The notes under the pieces: generated by a model
Told to the model about the DNA's origin: nothing
Databases searched by the model: none
What the model saw: only the letters and a program-made list of their open reading frames with translations
Position numbers and translations under genes: made by a program
Shown here: positions 42,835 to 50,854 of the stretch, piece after piece
Layout of the letters: every line of letters begins with the position of its first letter
Numbering within the stretch: the stretch's first letter is position 1
NCBI GenBank assembly: GCA_938017825.1
Contig: CALIJE010000011.1
Location: 1 to 64,000, forward strand
Direction: 5' to 3'
Source of the DNA: an uncultured Flavobacteriaceae bacterium
GTDB taxonomy: Bacteria; Bacteroidota; Bacteroidia; Flavobacteriales; Flavobacteriaceae
Length of the DNA: 64,000 nt

Positions 42835-43596
42835 ATGCGACCATATATACTAGCTGAGACCAATTGGAATACAATTAAAGATGCCAATTTCGATTTGGCC
42901 GTCTTGCCATGGGGCGCTACTGAAGCACACAATTATCATCTCCCTTATGCTACAGATAATATTCAGGCAGACCATATGGTGGCCGAATCTGCAAAGGTGG
43001 CCTGGGATAAGGGCGGGAAGCTTATCGTTTTGCCAACGATACCTTTTGGCGTAAATACTGGACAATCGGATATTTATTTAGACATTAATCTCAATCCCAG
43101 TACCCAGCTTGCCATGTTGACCGATATTGTAACAGTGTTGAACCGTCAGGGTATTCACAAACTGTTGATTCATAACGGTCATGGTGGAAATAATTTTAAG
43201 CCTTTGATACGGGAGTTGGGTTTGAAATTTCCAAAGATGTTCATTAGTCTATCTTTTTTTCCCAACACTTTAGACAAGTACGCCTATTTTGAAGAGCGGG
43301 GCGATCATGCAGATGAGATGGAAACCAGTCTTATGCTTTTTCTAAGACCTGATTTGGTTTTGCCTAGAGAAACCTGGGGAGATGGTAATCACAAGAAGTA
43401 CAAAATAGGTGCTTTTTCGGAGGGCTGGATGTGGGCCGAGCGCAAATGGTCTGCAATTAGTTCGGATACCGGGGTTGGAAATCCCCACAAGGCCACGGCC
43501 GAAAAAGGAGAGCGTTTCTTCAAAGATTTGACCAAAAAAATGGGAGCATTATTTTATGAACTCTGCATTTCAGATGTAAATGATCTTTATGAGTAA
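42835..43596 (+). CDS. Creatininase family protein
   Basis: 253 residues from the ATG at 42835 (the track start lies in the preceding gene). The metal site motifs of creatininase/MftE-type amidohydrolases are visible: LPWGATEAHNYHLPYATD (Glu and His ligands), HNGHGGNNFK and GDHADEMETSLML. It hydrolyses a cyclic amide or related bond; the substrate is unknown. It is convergent with the ACBP gene (10-bp gap). Confidence 0.93.
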   Translation: MRPYILAETNWNTIKDANFDLAVLPWGATEAHNYHLPYATDNIQADHMVAESAKVAWDKGGKLIVLPTIPFGVNTGQSDIYLDINLNPSTQLAMLTDIVTVLNRQGIHKLLIHNGHGGNNFKPLIRELGLKFPKMFISLSFFPNTLDKYAYFEERGDHADEMETSLMLFLRPDLVLPRETWGDGNHKKYKIGAFSEGWMWAERKWSAISSDTGVGNPHKATAEKGERFFKDLTKKMGALFYELCISDVNDLYE

Positions 43597-43606
43597 CTAA
43601 CCCCTA

Positions 43607-43867
43607 CTACTTCTTATCGATCTGCTTCACAAGTTTTATATAGGCCGACATGGCGTCTTTACGGGAAAGTTTTTGTGCTTGAATCAAGGCGTTGGCTTTG
43701 AACGCATTGATTAACGGAGTTTTGCTTCCGGGATGATTTTTATTGGCGCTGGCTATTTTGTAGAAAGCATAGAGTTTTAACATGACATCGGCAGGCAGTT
43801 GGCCTTCGTAGTCGTTGACAATATCGACAGCCCTTGCAAACTTCTTATGTAATTTCTCGTTCTTCAT
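43607..43867 (-). CDS. Acyl-CoA-binding protein
   Basis: 86 residues, a four-helix bundle. Signature positions include MLKLYAFYKIASANKN, KTPLINAFKANALIQAQKLS and SRKDAMSAYIKLVKQI. ACBP binds long-chain acyl-CoA esters in the cytosol. Eukaryotic-type ACBP is patchy in bacteria but regular in Bacteroidota. Its start overlaps the psd stop by 23 bp, placing it in the phospholipid operon, where it could deliver or buffer acyl-CoA. Confidence 0.9.
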   Translation of the reverse strand: MKNEKLHKKFARAVDIVNDYEGQLPADVMLKLYAFYKIASANKNHPGSKTPLINAFKANALIQAQKLSRKDAMSAYIKLVKQIDKK

Positions 43868-44525
43868 TTTTATCCAAGACCGCAGCGATACAGGTCTTTG
43901 CGCCTTTCACGGTCTGATTTAGCTCTACGGCGATGCCGCAATTCAAAGGTAGGAAAAGATCTACTCGCGAACCGAATTTTATAAAGCCTGCATCATCACC
44001 CTGTTGAACACTGTCTCCTACCTCAGCATAGTTGACAATGCGCCTAGCCATTGCCCCGGCAATCTGACGATAGAGAATGTCTCCAAATTTAGGGGTACGG
44101 ATTACTACGGAATTACGTTCATTTTCTGTACTCGATTTCGGATGCCAAGCTACCAAGTACTTGCCAGGATGGTACTTCGAATATTTTATTTCGCCACTTG
44201 CGGCATAACGCGTTACATGTACATTGAGCGGGGACATGAATATTGATACCTGCATGCGTTTGTCATTGAAGTACTCGGTTTCTAGAACTTCCTCGATGAC
44301 TACAACTTTACCATCTGCAGGTGCCAGAATCTCGTCAAAGTTTTTTGGAGCGACCCGTTTTGGGTTTCTAAAAAACTGCAAAATGAGTACAAGAATCAAT
44401 AGTCCGCCTCCCTGGATTACATATCTAATCCAATCGGTTGTCACAAAATAATGCGAAAGCAAAAGTGCCAGTACAACCAAGACAAATGTGATAATAATTA
44501 TACGTTGCCCTTCTTTATGAAACAT
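43845..44525 (-). CDS. psd: Phosphatidylserine decarboxylase, short type
   Basis: 226 residues. Two N-terminal TM helices (IIIITFVLVVLALLLSHYF and IRYVIQGGGLLILVLILQFF) are followed by the catalytic domain: LQFFRNPKR, ILAPADGKVV, SIFMSPLNVHVTRYAASG and IKFGSRVDLFLP. The serine of the GS motif is the self-processing site giving the pyruvoyl group. It forms phosphatidylethanolamine from phosphatidylserine at the inner membrane. It overlaps cdsA by 11 bp and ACBP by 23 bp. No pssA is in the window. Confidence 0.94.
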   Translation of the reverse strand: MFHKEGQRIIIITFVLVVLALLLSHYFVTTDWIRYVIQGGGLLILVLILQFFRNPKRVAPKNFDEILAPADGKVVVIEEVLETEYFNDKRMQVSIFMSPLNVHVTRYAASGEIKYSKYHPGKYLVAWHPKSSTENERNSVVIRTPKFGDILYRQIAGAMARRIVNYAEVGDSVQQGDDAGFIKFGSRVDLFLPLNCGIAVELNQTVKGAKTCIAAVLDKNEEREIT

Positions 44526-45324
44526 TACTAAATATATTTAAGGTTAGGTATGCGAACGGTGCCGCGAATACCAAGCTGTCTAAACGATCTAACATTCCGC
44601 CGTGACCAGGAAGCAGGGCCCCACTGTCTTTCACACCGGCTACTCTTTTTAATTTTGATTCCACCAAATCACCCAAATTGCCCGTAAAAACTATTACTGC
44701 AGCTAGGGTCATCCATTGCGAAACATTTACAATTGGTTCATATTTGGCCATAAAATAGGCAGCACCAAGTGTAAACACAAGGCCGCCTACTGCACCTTCA
44801 ACTGTTTTTTTTGGGGATACTGTAGGATACAGCTTGGTCTTGCCAATGCTTCGACCTACCAGGTATGCAAAGGAGTCGTTGACCCAAATCAGGATAAAAA
44901 TACCCATAATCAAGAACTTGGCAAACTCATTGTTCTTATAAGGTATCATAGTTAGGAAAATGCACCCTCCTCCTATGTAAAAAAGTCCAGCCACGAATTT
45001 TTTGAAGGTATTGAATTCCCTCCCGTTTTTGTTAAATAGGAAGTAGAGAAGTGCTGCGTCTGTTATAATGGTCACACCCATTAAAATATTTATGGGTACG
45101 ATATCGTTTTCTTTGATCAAATAGATGAAAATCCACCAGAGTATGAGGTAGGCGATAAAAATATAATAGCCTCTTAGTCCAACCATGCGTTTGTACTCAT
45201 AAATACAGGCAAGCCCAAAAATCATCAACAAGAAATCGAAGGCGTCTGAATTTAGGAAAATGGCAGAAAGTAAGAGTGTAATGAATACTGCCCCGGTTAG
45301 GGCACGCCTTAAAATTTCCTTCAT
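44515..45324 (-). CDS. cdsA: Phosphatidate cytidylyltransferase
   Basis: 269 residues with about eight TM helices. The family signature is near the C-terminus: KDSGALLPGHGGMLDRLDSLVFAAP. WVNDSFAYLVGRSIGKTKLYPTVSPKKTVEGAVGG is also typical. It makes CDP-diacylglycerol from phosphatidate and CTP, the branch point for phosphatidylserine (then Psd) and other lipids. It starts 2 bp after the LUD gene's stop and overlaps psd. Confidence 0.96.
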   Translation of the reverse strand: MKEILRRALTGAVFITLLLSAIFLNSDAFDFLLMIFGLACIYEYKRMVGLRGYYIFIAYLILWWIFIYLIKENDIVPINILMGVTIITDAALLYFLFNKNGREFNTFKKFVAGLFYIGGGCIFLTMIPYKNNEFAKFLIMGIFILIWVNDSFAYLVGRSIGKTKLYPTVSPKKTVEGAVGGLVFTLGAAYFMAKYEPIVNVSQWMTLAAVIVFTGNLGDLVESKLKRVAGVKDSGALLPGHGGMLDRLDSLVFAAPFAYLTLNIFSNVS

Positions 45325-45326
45325 AC

Positions 45327-45938
45327 TTATAAATCTTCCAAAAGTAAAAGATACAAATTTTTGGAACTGCTACCATAGGTAAGAAAATCATCTGAATTTT
45401 CCTCGTTGGCCTGAAAATGTTTGAGAGTCGTAATATTGGCAGGAATACTATGGCCGTATTTTTTCTTTATTTTCTTAAGTCCCTCACCAATGGTTTCAAC
45501 CAATTGGCTGGTAGTGGCAAAAACGATTACGTTGCTTGGAAGTTCATGAAGTTTACGTTCCATGAGTTGGTTAGAGCAAACTAAAATAGAACCATTTTGG
45601 GCAATAAGATGCTCACAAGTGGTGAAAAACACCTCACTTTGATTGTGTTTATTCGTAAAAGTTACATTTTCTTTAGCGAACTTTTTTTCGAGTTGGGGAT
45701 TCATTATGAAAAACGGACTTTCTTGCCAGCTATTTTCTTCGATAATGTTCTGAAGTGCCTCGGAAATCTCCTGATTAGAATCACAGTACAGAAATTTCCC
45801 GCCGTTTTTGCTGAAGTGAATTGTAAATTTTTCGTCTACTGGAATATTAAGATCAGGCATATGTTGACCGCGCGTTTCCGCGGTTTCTTTCGAAACCTTT
45901 TTTTTGCCACCCCCGAATATTTTATCCAATAGCCCCAT
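45327..45938 (-). CDS. LUD-domain protein
   Basis: 203 residues. This resembles LutC-type LUD proteins in its C-terminal half: FFTTCEHLIAQNGSILVCSNQ, LPSNVIVFATTSQLVETIGEGLKKIKKKYG. It lacks Fe-S cysteine motifs. The N-terminus (MGLLDKIFGGGKKK) is a short basic amphipathic stretch that could touch membrane. Biochemical role unknown. It sits between ftsH (52-bp gap) and cdsA (2-bp gap), an arrangement I remember from other flavobacteria. Confidence 0.85.
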   Translation of the reverse strand: MGLLDKIFGGGKKKVSKETAETRGQHMPDLNIPVDEKFTIHFSKNGGKFLYCDSNQEISEALQNIIEENSWQESPFFIMNPQLEKKFAKENVTFTNKHNQSEVFFTTCEHLIAQNGSILVCSNQLMERKLHELPSNVIVFATTSQLVETIGEGLKKIKKKYGHSIPANITTLKHFQANEENSDDFLTYGSSSKNLYLLLLEDL

Positions 45939-45990
45939 TAAGAATACTACGTATCGCTAATTTATTATGACTAAAAAACGTCAATTCCCG

Positions 45991-47976
45991 TTATTTATTT
46001 TCCGTATCTGTTTCGACCTCAGGAACTTCGGTCTCCGCTACCGTTTCTGCTACTTCAGCTTCCTCAACTTCAAACGGACGTTTCCCGAAAATCTTCTCGA
46101 GATCTTCCTTAAAAATAACCTCTTTTTCCAAAAGTCGTTCCGCCAAAACGGTCAACTTATCCTTATTATCCTCTAAAACCTGAATTGCACGTTTGTACTG
46201 CTCTTCGATTAGTTTTGATATTTCCTTGTCTATCGTCTGTGCAGTGTCCTCCGAGTAGGGCTTAGAGAAGCCATAGTCTGTTTGGCCAGACGAATCATAA
46301 TAGGTTAGGTTTCCTATTTCATCATTGAGTCCGTATACGGTTACCATGGCCCGGGCCTGCTTGGTTACCTTTTCCAAATCGCTTAGCGCGCCCGTTGAAA
46401 TCTTATTAAAAATAACTTTTTCGGCTGCTCGGCCTCCCAGGGTGGCACACATTTCATCTTTCATTTGTTCTGGTCGAACAATAAGTCGTTCCTCAGGGAG
46501 ATACCACGCTGCGCCCAATGATTGACCACGCGGAACAATGGTTACTTTTACCAAAGGAGCCGCATGTTCTAGCATCCAACTTACTGTCGCATGCCCTGCC
46601 TCATGATATGCGATGGTCTTTTTCTCGCCTGGGGTAATAATTTTGTTCTTTTTCTCCAAGCCACCAACAATACGATCTACAGCATCTAGGAAATCTTGTT
46701 TGTTTACGGCCTTCTTTTCCTTACGGGCAGCTATTAGTGCGGCTTCGTTGCAAACGTTGGCGATATCGGCCCCAGAGAAGCCTGGCGTTTGTCTTGCCAA
46801 GAAATCAAGGTCAAGTGTTTCAGATGTTTTTATAGGCCTAAGGTGAACTTCAAAAATCTCTTTTCGCTCTCTAATATCGGGCAAGTCGACATAAATTTGT
46901 CTATCGAATCTACCGGCACGCATCAGGGCTTTATCGAGTACATCTGCACGGTTTGTTGCCGCAAGTACGATTACATTGGTGTTGGTGCCAAAGCCATCCA
47001 TTTCAGTTAGCAATTGATTTAGAGTGTTTTCGCGCTCATCATTTGAACCTGTAAAGTTGTTTTTCCCCCTAGCTCGCCCAATAGCATCAATTTCATCAAT
47101 AAAAATAATCGCTGGTGATTTGTCTTTTGCCTGTTTAAAAAGGTCACGTACCCTTGAGGCACCTACGCCGACGAACATCTCAACAAAATCTGATCCAGAT
47201 AAGGAGAAGAAAGGTACCTTGGCTTCACCTGCAACGGCTTTTGCCAATAAGGTTTTACCTGTTCCAGGGGGTCCGACCAATAAGGCTCCTTTGGGAATCT
47301 TCCCTCCTAAGGACGTATACTTGTCGGGATGCTTCAAGAATTCGACGATTTCCTCCACTTCTTCCTTGGCACCTTCCAAACCTGCAACATCTTTGAAAGA
47401 AGTTCTCGTGTCGGTCTTTTCATCAAAGAGCTTTGCTTTGGATTTTCCAATGTTGAAGATTTGACCTCCTGCTCCTCCGCCACCGCCGCCAGACATTCTT
47501 CTCATCAAATAGATCCAAATTCCTATAATGAGTACAAAGGGTAAAATGGTCATGATCAAACTGCCGATGACATCAGATTCTTGATCGTTATCGACTATTG
47601 TATCGAGATTATTCTCTTTTTTAATAGTTTTTATCTCGTTCTCAAAGTTTTGCAGGTCACCATAGTTTACCAAATACTGAGGCACTTTTGCCGAATTGAT
47701 GGAAAATGGTTTTTCAGAAACATCTTTGTGTACATCTTTCGCTAGCGCCTCATCGGTAAGGAATACTTTTGCCTGCCTGGCATTGGTAATGATCAGGATT
47801 TCCTTGATATCCCCATTGCGCAAATACTCTTGTAACTCAGAAGTGGTTGTCTTCTTGGTGTTGGTAAAATTATCACTGTTCAAAAACTGGAAACCCAGAA
47901 TCAAAACAATGACCAGGCCATAAATCCACCAGGAACTAAACTTCGGTTTTTTACTACTATTATTGTCTTTCGCCAT
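45991..47976 (-). CDS. ftsH: ATP-dependent zinc metalloprotease FtsH
   Basis: 661 residues. TM helices at about 16-32 and 136-158 flank a periplasmic domain. The AAA+ domain has Walker A GPPGTGKT (235-242), Walker B IIFIDEID (290-297) and the SRH region ([21 protein letters not shown]). The peptidase site is HEAGH (458-462). It degrades misfolded and regulatory membrane and cytosolic proteins. A glycine-rich linker (GGGGGGAGG) follows the second TM. It is preceded by rsfS and followed by the LUD-cdsA-psd string. Confidence 0.97.
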   Translation of the reverse strand: MAKDNNSSKKPKFSSWWIYGLVIVLILGFQFLNSDNFTNTKKTTTSELQEYLRNGDIKEILIITNARQAKVFLTDEALAKDVHKDVSEKPFSINSAKVPQYLVNYGDLQNFENEIKTIKKENNLDTIVDNDQESDVIGSLIMTILPFVLIIGIWIYLMRRMSGGGGGGAGGQIFNIGKSKAKLFDEKTDTRTSFKDVAGLEGAKEEVEEIVEFLKHPDKYTSLGGKIPKGALLVGPPGTGKTLLAKAVAGEAKVPFFSLSGSDFVEMFVGVGASRVRDLFKQAKDKSPAIIFIDEIDAIGRARGKNNFTGSNDERENTLNQLLTEMDGFGTNTNVIVLAATNRADVLDKALMRAGRFDRQIYVDLPDIRERKEIFEVHLRPIKTSETLDLDFLARQTPGFSGADIANVCNEAALIAARKEKKAVNKQDFLDAVDRIVGGLEKKNKIITPGEKKTIAYHEAGHATVSWMLEHAAPLVKVTIVPRGQSLGAAWYLPEERLIVRPEQMKDEMCATLGGRAAEKVIFNKISTGALSDLEKVTKQARAMVTVYGLNDEIGNLTYYDSSGQTDYGFSKPYSEDTAQTIDKEISKLIEEQYKRAIQVLEDNKDKLTVLAERLLEKEVIFKEDLEKIFGKRPFEVEEAEVAETVAETEVPEVETDTENK

Positions 47977-48010
47977 TTTATTTTTTTTAACCTAGAAAGT
48001 GCTCTAGATT

Positions 48011-48385
48011 TTAATTTACGCTACTTTCTACAACTGTGACTTTGGCATCTCCCCAAAGCCCTTCGATGTCATAGAAATCCCTTATTTGTTTTTGGAAAAT
48101 ATGAACTACAACGTTAACATAGTCCATTAAAACCCATTCTGCATTGTCCTCGCCTTCTACATGCCAAGGTTTGTCTTTAATGGCTTTGCTCACCGTTTTC
48201 TGAACAGACCCCGTTATTGCTTTCACATGTGTATTTGAGGTTCCGTTACAAATGATAAAGTACTCACATACAGTATTTTCTATTTCTCGTAAATCGAGCA
48301 GATTAATGTTATGCCCTTTTACTTCTTCTATGCCCTCTAAAATCAATGCAATTAACTCATCAGCGCTCGCTTTCTTTTTTTGCAT
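48011..48385 (-). CDS. rsfS: Ribosome silencing factor
   Basis: 124 residues. The RsfS/Iojap fold shows NLLDLREIENTVCEYFIICNGTSNTHVKAI, then KDKPWHVEGEDNAEWVLMDYVNVVVHIF. It binds uL14 and blocks subunit joining in stationary phase. It is divergent from birA and upstream of ftsH (34 bp) on the same strand. A -7 element TAACTTTG lies 20 nt upstream. Confidence 0.95.
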   Translation of the reverse strand: MQKKKASADELIALILEGIEEVKGHNINLLDLREIENTVCEYFIICNGTSNTHVKAITGSVQKTVSKAIKDKPWHVEGEDNAEWVLMDYVNVVVHIFQKQIRDFYDIEGLWGDAKVTVVESSVN

Positions 48386-48404
48386 CCAAAGAATTTAATT
48401 TTTA

Positions 48405-48412
48405 CAAAGTTA
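48405..48412 (-). promoter_or_regulatory. Putative -7 element of the rsfS-ftsH operon
   Basis: The minus strand reads TAACTTTG, an exact TAnnTTTG match 20 nt before the rsfS ATG. No matching -33 box was found. It is the only promoter-like element I see for the rsfS-to-ACBP string. Confidence 0.5.
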
Positions 48413-48479
48413 TTATTTTTTTGTTCTTTTAGTGTACGTTTTGCATAATACATTGCCAAAGCCTTACTATCTCATTTAC

Positions 48480-49205
48480 ATGCGAATAGTCAAACTTGAT
48501 GCCATAGATTCTACCAACGCATATATAAAACGAAAGTTGCGCGATGGTAGTATAAATTCGAATACGGTTATTGTTGCCAATGACCAGTATGAGGGTAGGG
48601 GCCAAATGGGGACAACATGGAATTCGGAGCCAGGTAAGAACCTAACTTTTAGTGTTTTAAGTGCATTGCACAACTATAACGTATCAGATCAGTTTTGTTT
48701 GAATATGCTGGTATGTGATGTTATTCATACGTCGCTCGAGCAACTGGGTATCCCTAATTTGCGAATTAAATGGCCTAACGACATTCTGTCAGGTAACAAC
48801 AAGCTATGTGGCGTACTTATCGAGACAGTAGTAGCAGGAGAACTAATCAAGAACATCATAATAGGAATAGGATTGAACGTAAACCAAACTGAGTTTCATG
48901 ATCTATCACGTGTAAGTTCCTTAAAATTGCTCGCCGCACGTTCTTTTGATCACGACCAAGTACTGCAACTTATTCTTAAAAATCTAAAGCATGGTTTAGA
49001 GACAGTAGAGCAAGCTGATTTTGAAGATTTGCATGATGTATATGAGAGCAAACTCTTTATGAAAGACACTTCGGCCACTTTCAAACTTCAGGATGGTAGA
49101 ATTAGGGAAGGGGTAATAAAAGGAGTAACCAAGGAGGGGAAACTTCGTATTGGTTTCGAAACCCCTAAAGAATTTGGTTTTAAAGAAATACGACTGCTGT
49201 ATTGA
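48480..49205 (+). CDS. birA: Biotin--[acetyl-CoA-carboxylase] ligase
   Basis: 241 residues from the ATG at 48480 (the track began at a GTG). The catalytic domain shows LDAIDSTNAYIKRKL, the biotinyl-AMP loop GRGQMGTTWNSEPGKNLTFSV, and IKWPNDILSGNNKLCGVLIE, followed by IIIGIGLNVNQ. There is no N-terminal DNA-binding domain, so it acts only as the ligase, not as the bifunctional repressor of E. coli. It is convergent with the SRPBCC gene with no gap. Confidence 0.95.
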   Translation: MRIVKLDAIDSTNAYIKRKLRDGSINSNTVIVANDQYEGRGQMGTTWNSEPGKNLTFSVLSALHNYNVSDQFCLNMLVCDVIHTSLEQLGIPNLRIKWPNDILSGNNKLCGVLIETVVAGELIKNIIIGIGLNVNQTEFHDLSRVSSLKLLAARSFDHDQVLQLILKNLKHGLETVEQADFEDLHDVYESKLFMKDTSATFKLQDGRIREGVIKGVTKEGKLRIGFETPKEFGFKEIRLLY

Positions 49206-49598
49206 TCAGACTTTTGCCAAGTTTTCTGAAAGTGTACCCATAAAATTGGTAATGGGGTTTTTGATCATCATCGCCATCATGGCATTAAATTCACCGGAAA
49301 AGTTCAGTTGAACTTCACTTTTGTGCGCTTCTATAGCCGCAATATCTGCGGTAAGGGTAAACGGCAGTTTTTCGCTAGCCGCTCCTAGCACTATTTGTTT
49401 ATAGGGTTCCTGAGTTTTCCTTTCCAAAACTATTTCAGGCATTCCCTTCAATTGAAACAAAAAGCGATTTTCGTTGATTACCTCAAACTTGGCGATCGAA
49501 TCGGGCATTAATTGTTCAAAGTTTTTCAAATCGCTAAGAAACTCGAAGACTTCTTTTTGATTTTTACCGATTATTTTTTTTGGAGTTTCTATGTACAT
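49206..49598 (-). CDS. SRPBCC (START-like) family protein
   Basis: 130 residues. A START/Bet v 1-like fold is suggested by MYIETPKKIIGKNQKEVFEFLSDLKNFEQLMPDSI at the N-terminus, central beta-strands and a C-terminal helix (FMGTLSENLAKV). These bind hydrophobic ligands or act as cofactors of quinone enzymes; here the ligand is unknown. It starts 7 bp after the pyrE stop on the same strand, so it is co-transcribed with pyrE. Confidence 0.88.
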   Translation of the reverse strand: MYIETPKKIIGKNQKEVFEFLSDLKNFEQLMPDSIAKFEVINENRFLFQLKGMPEIVLERKTQEPYKQIVLGAASEKLPFTLTADIAAIEAHKSEVQLNFSGEFNAMMAMMIKNPITNFMGTLSENLAKV

Positions 49599-49605
49599 AG
49601 CTCTT

Positions 49606-50247
49606 TTATTGGTTCCATTGTGAAGGATTGTTACGCCATTCCATCAAGGTATTCAATTGTGTTTCCCGAATATATTCACGATGTGAAGCTTGATTGATTA
49701 GATGTTCATAATCGCACAAGGTATGTAAATCAATACCTTCCTCGTCGAAATTTTGTTCTGCAATATCAAAACCGTACGAAAATACAGCTAGCATACCTTT
49801 CACATTTGCCTCTGCATCTTTCAACGCCCGTACTGCATTGAGACTACTTTTTCCTGTACTAATTAAATCTTCGATTACGACCACGGTTTGGTTTTCGTCC
49901 AATTTACCTTCGATTTGGTTCTGACGCCCGTGCGATTTAGGCTCTGGTCGCACGTATATGAAAGGTAACCCCAGGTAATCCGCAACCAAGGCGCCTATTC
50001 CAATTGCGCCCGTTGCTACTCCGGCAATAACATCGGGTTTACCGTAGATGGCTTCTAGATGCTTTGCCATTTCCTCCCTAACGTAATTTCGAATTACAGG
50101 GTACGAAAGTATGATGCGATTGTCACAATATATTGGGGATTTCCATCCAGAAGCCCATGTAAAGGGATTTTCCGGTTTCAATTTTATTGCATTAATTTGC
50201 AGCAGGAGTTCCGCTGTTTTTTTAGCCGTATTCTTGTCTAAAATCAT
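49606..50247 (-). CDS. pyrE: Orotate phosphoribosyltransferase
   Basis: 213 residues from the ATG at 50247 (the track's longer ORF runs antisense into the NUDIX gene). Motifs: FTWASGWKSPIYCDNR for orotate binding, VIAGVATGAIGIGALVADYLGLPFIYVRPEPKSHGRQN, and the PRPP loop VVVIEDLISTGKSSLNAV. It adds ribose-5-phosphate to orotate in pyrimidine synthesis. It is divergent from the NUDIX gene, only 7 bp between the two start codons. Confidence 0.96.
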   Translation of the reverse strand: MILDKNTAKKTAELLLQINAIKLKPENPFTWASGWKSPIYCDNRIILSYPVIRNYVREEMAKHLEAIYGKPDVIAGVATGAIGIGALVADYLGLPFIYVRPEPKSHGRQNQIEGKLDENQTVVVIEDLISTGKSSLNAVRALKDAEANVKGMLAVFSYGFDIAEQNFDEEGIDLHTLCDYEHLINQASHREYIRETQLNTLMEWRNNPSQWNQ

Positions 50248-50254
50248 TCCACAA

Positions 50255-50845
50255 ATGTATAAAGTTTTTGTCAATGAACGTCCGTTGATTTTAACAAATA
50301 ATATCACTGAGACCAAGGCTGATAATTGCTTTCTACTAAATGAAAATGCCATCCTTGAGGCCATTGACGCCTTGGTGAAGAAAAAACTCAAAAAGGCCTA
50401 TATCTACCATCCCAATACTGAAGAAATCTTAAAGAAATTTACCAAGAAAATAGAGCTAGAGGTAGCTGCTGGCGGTGTAGTCACCAACAAAGAGGGTAAG
50501 GTGCTCTTTATATACAGAAATGACAAATGGGATATTCCGAAGGGGAAGCTTGATAAAGGGGAAACGATAAAACAATGTGCGCTAAGGGAGGTGGAAGAGG
50601 AAACTGGGGTTACTGGCCTCAAAATTGAAAATTTTCTTCGTACCACCTACCACGTTTTTAAGCGAAAAGGGAAGTACAAGCTTAAAGAAGTGCATTGGTA
50701 CGCTATGAAAACCAATTTCAAGGGCAAACTAAAAGGTCAAAAAAGTGAAGGTATCGAAAAGGTGAAATGGAAAGGTCCCGCCAAAATCAAAAAAGCACTC
50801 GAGAATTCCTATACCAACATAAAGCTACTATTTGAAGGTGATTAG
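50255..50845 (+). CDS. NUDIX hydrolase
   Basis: 196 residues from the ATG at 50255. The Nudix box is complete: GKLDKGETIKQCALREVEEETGV (GX5EX7REUXEEXGU). The first 65 residues (MYKVFVNERPLILTN..., IYHPNTEEILKKF) form an N-terminal extension often found in Bacteroidota NUDIX proteins next to pyrE. It hydrolyses a nucleoside diphosphate derivative of unknown identity. The start codon is 7 bp from that of pyrE, so the leader regions must overlap on opposite strands. Confidence 0.93.
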   Translation: MYKVFVNERPLILTNNITETKADNCFLLNENAILEAIDALVKKKLKKAYIYHPNTEEILKKFTKKIELEVAAGGVVTNKEGKVLFIYRNDKWDIPKGKLDKGETIKQCALREVEEETGVTGLKIENFLRTTYHVFKRKGKYKLKEVHWYAMKTNFKGKLKGQKSEGIEKVKWKGPAKIKKALENSYTNIKLLFEGD

Positions 50846-50854
50846 GACGTCACC

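Noticed and set aside
43607-48385. Horizontal transfer of the ACBP gene from a eukaryote
   Set aside because: ACBP is regular in Bacteroidota and is embedded in overlapping operon genes with ordinary composition; no recent transfer is indicated.
50248-50391. Extended pyrE ORF
   Set aside because: The extra 48 residues are antisense to the NUDIX gene; PyrE homology starts at MILDKNTAKK.
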